From Pseudoduganella albidiflava (GTDB lineage Bacteria; Pseudomonadota; Gammaproteobacteria; Burkholderiales; Burkholderiaceae_D), in NCBI RefSeq assembly GCF_004322755.1, contig NZ_CP036401.1:2480001-2544000 (forward strand): a DNA stretch of 64,000 nt, given 5' to 3'. Below the pieces are notes generated by a model. That model was given only the letters and a program-made list of their open reading frames with translations. It was not told where the DNA came from and did no database searches. A program made the position numbers and the translations under genes. Of the stretch, positions 1-7,329 are shown piece after piece (positions within the stretch are counted from its first letter, which is position 1; the number at the start of each line of letters is the position of its first letter).

Positions 1-472
1 AGGCGGTCACCCAGAGCGGGCGCCGGTCATCCGCCTTGATGGCGCGCACCAGCAGGTCGGAACCCGGCGAATCCTTGCCGTCCCCGACGCCGGCCATGCC
101 GTAGACCGGCAATGCCTGGCTGACCTTGGCCAGGAGCCGGTCCGCGGCGGGAAAGCCTGGCTCGTGCTTGAGCAGATTGGGCTGGACCTGGCCGTAACGC
201 CTGATCAGGGTGCGGATCGATTCCGGATGAACAGCGTCCTTCAGGTGGACCGACGTGGTCGCGACGATCCCTTCGATGTCGAACTGGTTCGCGTACAGCA
301 GCAAACGGACCAGCGACTGGGCATCGTCCGGATCGGCTTCCATGTCGGTCAGCACGAACAGGCGCTGGCGCGACTCCGGTGCCACGGCGCGTTCGGCCGG
401 CGCAGCCAGCGCAAGACCTCCGGCGGCGCAGGTCGCGCCTCCCAGCAGGAATGCAAGGGTCAGTTTCAGCAT
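1..472 (-). CDS. DUF1593 nucleoside-hydrolase-like secreted protein, 3' part cut off by window edge
   Basis: The gene reads leftward from an ATG at 472 and runs off the window, so only about 157 residues are visible. The N-terminus (MLKLTLAFLLGGATCAAG...) is a Sec-type signal peptide. After it comes 'LFVLTDMEADPDDAQSLVRLLLYANQFDIEGIVATTS' in pieces: the Asp-rich DMEADPDDAQ stretch is the metal/ribose-binding start of the nucleoside-hydrolase fold and is typical of DUF1593. Members are often secreted and sit beside glycoside hydrolases; their substrate is not firmly established. The gene starts 11 bp after the GH1 stop, so the two are probably co-transcribed and this product belongs to the same glycan-use locus. 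Confidence 0.8.
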   Translation of the reverse strand, partial: MLKLTLAFLLGGATCAAGGLALAAPAERAVAPESRQRLFVLTDMEADPDDAQSLVRLLLYANQFDIEGIVATTSVHLKDAVHPESIRTLIRRYGQVQPNLLKHEPGFPAADRLLAKVSQALPVYGMAGVGDGKDSPGSDLLVRAIKADDRRPLWVTA

Positions 473-483
473 GGGGTCTCCGC

Positions 484-1854
484 TTACCTGTTGTCGACGG
501 CGATGGCGTTCTGGCGTGCGATGGTGCCCAGCAGGCGTGCGCTCGGCTTGGGCGTGCGCTGCTGGGTCTTGCGGTCGACGCTCACCAGGCCGAAGCGGGG
601 ACCATAGCCGAAATTCCATTCGAAGTTGTCCAGCAACGACCAGTGGAGGTAGCCGCGCACGTCGATACCATCGCGCATGCAACGCGCCACGCCGCCGACG
701 GCCACGCGGATATATTCCTCGCGATGCCGGTCATCCATCGTGGCGATGCCGTTCTCGGTCACATACAAGGGCTTGCGCACGCGCGACGCCGCGTAGCGCA
801 GGGCGCCTTCGATGGCCTGCGGATAGAACTCGTAGCGCATGTCGGTCAGGCGCGCACCGTCGGGCGGCGGCAGTTCGGCGTCGGCGCCGATCCGGGCGCG
901 GGTATAGCATTGGACCCCGACGAAGTCGGCATGGCTCTCCGCCAGTGCCAGCCATGGACCGTAGGCGATCTCGCGCCTGCGCCGCATGGTGTCGTCCGAG
1001 GCGCCCGCCGCCTGGTCGTCCGCCATGGCGATCGTGAGGCCGACCTTCATCGACGGCTTGACGCGATGGATGGCTTCGAAGGCGGCGCGGTGCGCGGCAA
1101 GCTGTCCCGCCTGGATCTTGTCCAGGTCGCCGAACATCCAGGCCGAGAAGCGGCCGGTTCCACTGACCTCGCCGGCGCGCGCCAGCATGGCTTTTTCCTT
1201 TGGATTGCCGGAAAACTGCTGCAACGGGCCGGGAAAGCCGAACAGCAGCTTGGCGAGGTTGGGCTCGTTGAACGTGGTGGTCAGTTCCATCAGGTCGCCC
1301 AGCGCTTCGGTGACCTTCGCGCAGTAGCGCGCGAACAGCCGTGGCGCATCGTCTCCCTCCCAGCCACCCAGCGCGGCGAACCATCGCGGCGTGGAAAAGT
1401 GGTTGTAGCTGACCATCGGCGTCAGCTTGTGCTTCCGGCAAGCCTCCAGCACATCGCGGTAGTGGGCCAGTGCGGCCTCCGAGAACATGCCGTTCTCCGG
1501 CTCCACGCGCGACCATTCGACCGAGAAGCGGAAGGTGTTGAGACCGAGAGCGGCCACCATGGCGATGTCCTCGGCGAACAGCCGGTAATGGTCGCAGGCG
1601 TCGCCGGAAGGCTCGGCGAACGTGGTGGGTTCGATGGTCTCGAGCAGCCAGGCGTCGCTGTTGATGTTCTGGCCTTCGACCTGGTGCCCGGCCACGGCGG
1701 CGCCCCACAGGAAGCCGCGAGGGAACGAGAACTTGCCGGAGGTGGCCGGCGCTGCCTTCACGCCTGCCGGCAGCAGGGCGGCGCCGATCAAGCCGGCGCC
1801 GGCCAGCAGGGCGCGGCGGCGTTCGGTCTTCAGTTGGCTGTCGAAATCGGTCAT
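484..1854 (-). CDS. Glycoside hydrolase family 1 (beta-glucosidase/beta-galactosidase type), Tat-exported
   Basis: A 456-residue protein from the ATG at 1854, chosen over the upstream ATG at 1899 because GAGGGAA sits just before it. The N-terminus has a twin-arginine-like signal (ERRRALLAGAGLIGAALLPAG), so it should be exported folded. GH1 hallmarks are intact: acid/base Glu197 in TFNEPN and nucleophile Glu367 in YVTENG. The length is usual for GH1. Exact sugar specificity (beta-glucoside, -galactoside, -mannoside) cannot be read from sequence. The next upstream gene on the strand is a TonB-dependent receptor 96 bp away, and the DUF1593 gene follows 11 bp downstream. This order implies hydrolysis in the periplasm of oligosaccharides brought in by the receptor. 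Confidence 0.93.
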   Translation of the reverse strand: MTDFDSQLKTERRRALLAGAGLIGAALLPAGVKAAPATSGKFSFPRGFLWGAAVAGHQVEGQNINSDAWLLETIEPTTFAEPSGDACDHYRLFAEDIAMVAALGLNTFRFSVEWSRVEPENGMFSEAALAHYRDVLEACRKHKLTPMVSYNHFSTPRWFAALGGWEGDDAPRLFARYCAKVTEALGDLMELTTTFNEPNLAKLLFGFPGPLQQFSGNPKEKAMLARAGEVSGTGRFSAWMFGDLDKIQAGQLAAHRAAFEAIHRVKPSMKVGLTIAMADDQAAGASDDTMRRRREIAYGPWLALAESHADFVGVQCYTRARIGADAELPPPDGARLTDMRYEFYPQAIEGALRYAASRVRKPLYVTENGIATMDDRHREEYIRVAVGGVARCMRDGIDVRGYLHWSLLDNFEWNFGYGPRFGLVSVDRKTQQRTPKPSARLLGTIARQNAIAVDNR

Positions 1855-1950
1855 GTGGTTCCCTCGTGTGATGGTTGTCTGTTCAAGAATCTGTTTCAAA
1901 GAACCGGCCCGTTCCTTCGGGCCGGAAGTCCTGTGCAGGAAATCTGCGGA

Positions 1951-4089
1951 TCAGTAGCGCGCGCCAATCGACAAGCCGGCGGTGCGCGGTGCGGCCGTAT
2001 AGCCGAATGCGCCGAACACGGTGTTGGACAGCCGCGCATTCATCACGTTGTTGTTTTCCAGGTTGCGCGCATAGGCCGTGGCGTACCAGCGGCCGCCGGG
2101 CGCGTCGTACCGAAGCGACAGGTTGGTGCGGGTATGGGAGCCCTGCGTGAACACGTCGCTGTTGGCGTCGTCGTTGTAGTACTTCGACGCATAGCGGCTA
2201 TCGATACGCGCCACCAGTTCGCCCTGCTCGAGCGGAATGAAATGCTCGTAGCCGAGGGTCACGGTCAGTTTCGGCGCATTGCGCAGGTAGTTCCCCGAAC
2301 AATCCAGGCGCGTGCCGTCCAGTTCATCGGTGCAGGAAGTGTAGGTGTCGTACTTCGCGCTGGTCAGGCCGAGCGAGGAAGTGATCGTGCCATTCTGCCC
2401 GGCGCGCAGCCGTCCTTCCGCCTCGAATCCGTAGACCCTCGCCTTTGCCGCGTTGCCCACGCCGCCCGTGGTCAGGCCGCCGCCCAGCGGCAGCAGGGTA
2501 TTGACCTGCAGGTCCTTGTAGTCGTAGACGAAGAAGGCCGCCGTGTAGCGGCCGCGATTGCCCAGCATACGGCCCTTGATGCCCGCTTCCGCCGACAGCA
2601 GCTGTTCCGGCTCGTAGAAATGCACCGGCGCCGCCGGTTGTCCGAGGAAGGGCACGGCCGGCGCGGCAAGGTTGTAGCCGCCCGCCTTGTAGCCGCTGCC
2701 CACCACGGCGTAGGCCATGGTGTCCTTGTCCAGGTCGTAGTCCAGGCCCAGCTTCCAGTCGTTGTGCGACCAGCTGCGCTCTTCCGATGTCGTCGCGCCG
2801 AAGCCGGCCACGTAGCGCACGCATTCGCCGCACGATTTCTCGTCGCGGGTACTGCGCAGGCCGAGCGTTGCGCGCAGTGCCGGCGTGAAGGCGTAGGTCG
2901 CCTGGCCGAACAGGGCGCGCGATTTCGCGTCGGCATCGTCGATGTCGAAATCCAGGAAGCCATCGGAGAATGCGCCCTGCGTGTCCTGGGTTTCGCTGAA
3001 GAAGTACAGCCCCGCCACCCAGCGCAGCGGGCCAGCGCTGGAAGACGACAGCCGGAATTCGTTGGAGAGCTGTTCGGAACGGGTGCTCGAACCGTTCTCG
3101 CTGCCATTGGGCGCCATCGGCGTGACCAGGCGGCTTGCCCAGTCGAGGCGTCGGTTGCGCGTCGACGCCAGCCAGGTGAAGGTCACGCTATCCAGAGCGG
3201 TATTCAGTTCGGACGTGACGCCGGTGTAGTAGGCGCGGCCGTCGGCGCGCAATACGGTATCGTTGCGCTGCCCGCCGCTGCCGCGTTCCACGGTCAGCGG
3301 CAACGGCACGCCGGCACTGGTCGGTCCCTGGAATTCCGATCCGTCCAGCGTGACCAGCCAGGTGGAGGAGGGCGTGAACTTGAACAGCGCATGCAGGCGG
3401 CCGGTTTTCTGGCTGGCCCGGTTGCCGGCCGCGCGCGGGGTGTCGATGTAGTTGTCCTCGCTCCTGGCCAGCACGGCAGCGCGCAGCGCTACGGTCTCGT
3501 TGACCGGCACGTTCAGCATGGCTTCCGCACGGCAGAGGTTGTAGTTGCCCACTTCGACATTTGCGCTCGCGTCGAATTCCGCGCCCGGCTTGTTCGAGAT
3601 GACATTGACCGCGCCTGCCGTGGCGTTGCGGCCGTACAGCGTGCCTTGCGGGCCGCGCAGCACCTCTACGCGTTCGACGTCCAGGAAGGCATTGCGTGCC
3701 TGGTCCGGCCGCGCCAGGTAGACCCCGTCGATGTGGAACGCCGCGGCGGGATCGCCCTGCTCGGTGGTGTTGTTGCTGCCGATCCCGCGGATATAGATGG
3801 TCGTGTTGCCCGCGCTCTCCGTGCCGATCTGCACGTTGGGAACGGTGTTGGTCAGGTCCTCGACGTTCTGGATGCCTTTCTTCTGCAATTCGTCGCCACT
3901 CAGCGCCGTCAGCGATACCGGCGTGCGTGAAGCGGCCTCGGGGCGCTTTTGCGCGGTGACGATGACTTCCTGGATCTCTTGCCGGTCGGTGCCGGTGGAC
4001 TGCTGCGCACCGGCCGGGCTTGCGAAAGCGGTCGCGACCAGCATGGCAAAGGTCGTTCGTTTGAACTGCATGGCGTTCCTGGAATGCAC
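1951..4089 (-). CDS. TonB-dependent outer-membrane receptor (glycan locus, first)
   Basis: A 712-residue receptor if translation starts at the GTG at 4089, which has AGGAGGAG six bases upstream; a longer in-frame ORF reaches 4182 and an internal ATG lies at 4071. A signal peptide (FKRTTFAMLVATAFASPAGAQQ) is followed by EIQEVIVTAQKR, the usual leader to the plug. Plug landmarks are IRGIGSNNT, HIDGVYLARP and VEVLRGPQGTLYGRNATAGAVNVIS. The protein ends in a beta-barrel with a C-terminal aromatic-rich strand (SIGARY). It should import a bulky ligand with TonB energy. Position between GH1 and a second receptor suggests an oligosaccharide or glycoside ligand rather than iron, but that is inference. 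Confidence 0.92.
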   Translation of the reverse strand: MHSRNAMQFKRTTFAMLVATAFASPAGAQQSTGTDRQEIQEVIVTAQKRPEAASRTPVSLTALSGDELQKKGIQNVEDLTNTVPNVQIGTESAGNTTIYIRGIGSNNTTEQGDPAAAFHIDGVYLARPDQARNAFLDVERVEVLRGPQGTLYGRNATAGAVNVISNKPGAEFDASANVEVGNYNLCRAEAMLNVPVNETVALRAAVLARSEDNYIDTPRAAGNRASQKTGRLHALFKFTPSSTWLVTLDGSEFQGPTSAGVPLPLTVERGSGGQRNDTVLRADGRAYYTGVTSELNTALDSVTFTWLASTRNRRLDWASRLVTPMAPNGSENGSSTRSEQLSNEFRLSSSSAGPLRWVAGLYFFSETQDTQGAFSDGFLDFDIDDADAKSRALFGQATYAFTPALRATLGLRSTRDEKSCGECVRYVAGFGATTSEERSWSHNDWKLGLDYDLDKDTMAYAVVGSGYKAGGYNLAAPAVPFLGQPAAPVHFYEPEQLLSAEAGIKGRMLGNRGRYTAAFFVYDYKDLQVNTLLPLGGGLTTGGVGNAAKARVYGFEAEGRLRAGQNGTITSSLGLTSAKYDTYTSCTDELDGTRLDCSGNYLRNAPKLTVTLGYEHFIPLEQGELVARIDSRYASKYYNDDANSDVFTQGSHTRTNLSLRYDAPGGRWYATAYARNLENNNVMNARLSNTVFGAFGYTAAPRTAGLSIGARY

Positions 4090-4683
4090 GTTGTTCTCCT
4101 CCTGTGGATGGGGTTCGTCCGTCCTCGACATCGACGTCGTATTGTTTTGACGGGACCCGGTTTCTTCCGGGTCCGGTTTCATCTGGCGTGACTGATCGAA
4201 AATCGTTTCTCGTTCAGTGGCGTTGCCGGGTTCAGGCAGATCCCGTGTGGAAATCCGGGATGTGCAAAGCCACTCCCGCGCATGAGCGCGGAAGGGATCG
4301 CAATGGTTGAAATGCTGCTATTGCCTGCTTGAGCGCCACGCGGCGCAGGGCGTCACCAGGCCGGCGCCATGCCGAAGACCTCATCGCGAATGGCTGGAGC
4401 GGCGGCGGTCCCGACAGGTGCGTGGCCAGCGGAAGCGCCGGCGAGGGGATGGTTCGATATCATGGTGGTCTCCGTGTTGTCATGTGCGGCCGGTCATGCG
4501 GGTGAGTGCATGCCATGCGTCTTCTTTCAAGATATCAACACGGGGAGGACAAGTAAAAACGATTTTTCCGATCCGAAGCGACGGTTCCGTCGATACCTGG
4601 CCGGGACGACGCGAGGGAAGGGCGGCGGCCCGCGTCCGGGAAGCTACGGCCGCATCGAACGCCGGCCGTTTCCATACCTTTGT
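4090..4683. other. Intergenic stretch between the two receptors, no gene seen
   Basis: 594 bp between the end of the second receptor and the start of the first, both leftward. Short plus-strand ORFs here are extensions of antisense shadows. A small hairpin (CCGCGC / GCGCGG, 4276-4291, loop ATGA) has no U-tract. The stretch just left of 4200 probably carries the promoter of the receptor-GH1-DUF1593 unit, but I could not fix -35/-10 boxes. Confidence 0.5.
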
Positions 4684-6990
4684 TCAGAACTCGTACTTCA
4701 CGCGCATGCCCACGTAGCGCCGGGCATTGCGCGGCAGCGTGGCGGTCAGCACATGCACGCCGCCGAACACGCCGGCATTGTCTCCGATGTTCGCCGCGTA
4801 CGATTTGTCGAACAGATTGTTGGCGAAGAACGTCACCTTGTAGCCGCGCTGGCTGTCGCCGAGGGCGAGGCTGCCGTTGACGACGCCATAGCCGCCCTGC
4901 ACGGTCAGCGGATTCTGGAACAGGTCGAAATTGACCTTGCTCTGGTACTGGAAATTCAGGTTCGCCGTGCCGCGCAGGTCGCCGTCGCCGACGGCGAAAT
5001 CGTACGTGGTTCCCAGCGTTCCTTTCAGCCGGGGGGCGTTGGGGAGCTTCTTGCCGGCCAGGTCCTGCACGCGGACGGCGCCGGTCGTCACGCACCCTTG
5101 TTCCGCGCCTTGGCCCGGGTAGCAATTCGCGTTCGGGAAACTGCGGATCGTCGCATCGGTATAGGCAGCGGCGGCTTCGAACAGCCATGCGCGGGCGGGC
5201 TTGTAGGCGGCTTCCAGCTCGACTCCCTGGGTGCGCAGCTTGCCGACATTGTTCAGGCGCAGGTTCAGCAGGCCGGTACTGCTGTCGATGATCACCGATT
5301 GCGCCTGGAAGTCGTCGTAGCCGGTGAGGAACGCCGTCGCGTTGAGTTGCAGCCGGTTGTTCAGGAAGCGGCTCTTGATGCCCAGTTCGAACGATGCCGA
5401 TTTTTCCGGCGCCGCCGGATGGTCGGCGCGCGACTGGTTGAAGCCGCTGGAAATATCGTAGCCCGAGCCCTTGTAGCCGGTGGAGAACGAGCCGAACACC
5501 ATCACATCCTTCGCCACGTCGCGCTGCAGCGACAGCTTGCCCGTGACCGCGTTCTCGCTGGTCTCGCCGGTGTACCGCGCAGGCGTGGCAAGCTGCAGTT
5601 CGTTGAATGCGACGCCGATGCTCTGGTGGTTGGCGCGCAGGCCCGCGACCAGCCTGGTGTCGTTGCGCATCTTGTAGTCCAGCTGGCCGAACACGGCGGA
5701 TGTCCGGTTGTCCGCGTGTGCATTCCAGTTCGCCAGGAACGCGACAGGGCCGCGGTGGTAGGCGCGATCGCTGTCGGCGTTGGCGTAGTACAGGCCTGCA
5801 AGGTAGTTCAGGTTGCCGCCACCGCTGGATGCCAGGCGCAGTTCCTGGGTCAGCATCGTCGACCGGAAAGGCCCGCCCGCGACCAGCCCGCCGTGGGCCG
5901 CGCCGCGCGTGAGGGCGCCGAGCAGGTCGACGTCGGCCGCATCGAGGTCCATCGTGTAGTCGAATTTCCAGTCCTGGTAGCTGGTGATCGATGTCAGCAC
6001 ATGCCGGCCCAGCTGCCAGTTGGCGGCAACGCTGAACGTGCCTTGCGTGCTCTTGAAGCTGCCGTTCTCGTCCTGCCGTATCGCGAAATTATCGGCGCCC
6101 GGTGCCAGCCCCTGCAGCCGGGTGGACAGGTCGATCTGGCCAAACAGCATCGCGCCCGCGGGCACGCTCAGGTACACCGGGTTGGGCCCCAGGCCATCGC
6201 GTTCGGCGAAATCGGCGATGAGCCGGAGCTTCAGGCCCGCCAGCGCTTGCCAATCGAGGCGGGCCCGCAAGCCCTTGGCATTCTCGCCATTGACGCGGGC
6301 GCCGTCGGCGACGTTGCCGATATAGCCGTCGCGGCGCGCCTGGTAGGCATTGAGTCGGAACCCCGCATGGCTTCCCATCGGGCCGCTCAAGGACGCTTCA
6401 ACGCGCTTTTCATGGTCGCTCGTGAGCGTGGCCTGCACGCTGCCCGACAGGTAATCGGACGATTCCTTCGTGACGATGTTGATGACCCCCGCGGCGGCGT
6501 TCTTGCCGAACAGCGTGCCTTGCGGGCCCCGCAGGACCTCGATCCGCTCGACGTCGCTGAGATTGGCGAACGCCTGCAACTGCTGGACCACGGGCACATC
6601 GTCGACGATCACGGAGACGGCGGATTCGACGCCGATGCTGACGGACTGGGTGCCCACGCCGCGCAGGGAGACCGAACTGTTGGTGCTGTTCTGCGTCACC
6701 GTCATCGAAGGTGCCACGCGCGTCAGGTCGTCGAAGGCGACGATGCGCTGGTTCTCGATGGCCTTCGCGTCCACGGTATTGATGGCGACCGGCGTTTTCT
6801 GCATGGGTTCGGCGCGCTTCTGGGCCGTGACGATCACCGATTGCAGGGCTTCACCCGGGTCGTCCCGCCGCGCGGCTTCCTGTGCCAGCACGGATGGCGA
6901 CACGCCGAGTCCGGCCAGGGCGAGTGCGGTGGCGATCACCGTCCTGCGGGGATACGCCGGGGTGGCCGTGGTCGCGCTGTATGACTTCAT
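4684..6990 (-). CDS. TonB-dependent outer-membrane receptor (glycan locus, second)
   Basis: A 768-residue receptor from the ATG at 6990, preceded by an excellent AGGAGGAAG ribosome site. Signal peptide MKSYSATTATPAYPRRTVIATALALAG is longish. Then come ALQSVIVTAQKR and plug landmarks VSLRGVGTQSVS, VIVDDVP and VEVLRGPQGTLFGKNAAAGVINIVTKE; the barrel ends with RVKYEF, the C-terminal aromatic needed for BAM insertion. It resembles the sibling receptor downstream only at family level, so the two are not a recent duplication. It faces the GH2 gene across a 339-bp divergent promoter region, which ties it to the same regulon. Ligand unknown. Confidence 0.92.
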   Translation of the reverse strand: MKSYSATTATPAYPRRTVIATALALAGLGVSPSVLAQEAARRDDPGEALQSVIVTAQKRAEPMQKTPVAINTVDAKAIENQRIVAFDDLTRVAPSMTVTQNSTNSSVSLRGVGTQSVSIGVESAVSVIVDDVPVVQQLQAFANLSDVERIEVLRGPQGTLFGKNAAAGVINIVTKESSDYLSGSVQATLTSDHEKRVEASLSGPMGSHAGFRLNAYQARRDGYIGNVADGARVNGENAKGLRARLDWQALAGLKLRLIADFAERDGLGPNPVYLSVPAGAMLFGQIDLSTRLQGLAPGADNFAIRQDENGSFKSTQGTFSVAANWQLGRHVLTSITSYQDWKFDYTMDLDAADVDLLGALTRGAAHGGLVAGGPFRSTMLTQELRLASSGGGNLNYLAGLYYANADSDRAYHRGPVAFLANWNAHADNRTSAVFGQLDYKMRNDTRLVAGLRANHQSIGVAFNELQLATPARYTGETSENAVTGKLSLQRDVAKDVMVFGSFSTGYKGSGYDISSGFNQSRADHPAAPEKSASFELGIKSRFLNNRLQLNATAFLTGYDDFQAQSVIIDSSTGLLNLRLNNVGKLRTQGVELEAAYKPARAWLFEAAAAYTDATIRSFPNANCYPGQGAEQGCVTTGAVRVQDLAGKKLPNAPRLKGTLGTTYDFAVGDGDLRGTANLNFQYQSKVNFDLFQNPLTVQGGYGVVNGSLALGDSQRGYKVTFFANNLFDKSYAANIGDNAGVFGGVHVLTATLPRNARRYVGMRVKYEF

Positions 6991-7329
6991 TTCGTCTTCC
7001 TCCTGTCATTGTTGTGTGGGGACTGCTGTGGTTCCCGGCTGCCGGGGGGCTAACCCGTTCGGTGGAGACGGGCGGGCAGGGCGCCGCTGGTGGGCGCCAT
7101 GTGGCGGTCCGTCGGCGGGTATGCACGCCGCCTGCCGCTCGCAAGGCATGGCCTGGAGCTGATACCCTAATATATTAGCTGGCACCCGATGGCGGCGATT
7201 CGACATCCTAGCCGTGCCTTTTTCACGCTGTCCAAGCGCTTTTATCGATAGAAGGTATCGGCAGAACCGTTTTGCCGGGCCGTGTCGCGGTCAGTACACT
7301 CGGCACTAATATTTTAGTGAGGAGACAAT
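6991..7329. promoter_or_regulatory. Divergent promoter region with three candidate operators
   Basis: 339 bp between the leftward receptor and the rightward GH2. Seen in sequence: a perfect 12-bp palindrome CTAATATATTAG at 7167-7178; a perfect AAGCGCTT at 7234-7241, the type of core used by LacI-family regulators; and a near-palindrome ACTAATATTTTAGT at 7305-7318 just ahead of the GH2 ribosome site. The two TAATAT-bearing sites may be -10 elements, operators, or both. No regulator gene lies nearby in the window. Confidence 0.55.

Noticed and set aside
379..3930. Very long plus-strand ORF opposite the GH1 and first receptor genes
   Set aside because: It spans two genes with clear motifs on the other strand, has no recognisable motif and no ribosome site. 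High third-position GC creates such antisense frames throughout.
4307..4717. Plus-strand ORF in the gap between the two receptors
   Set aside because: No ribosome site or motif; the C-terminal part runs into the antisense of the second receptor.
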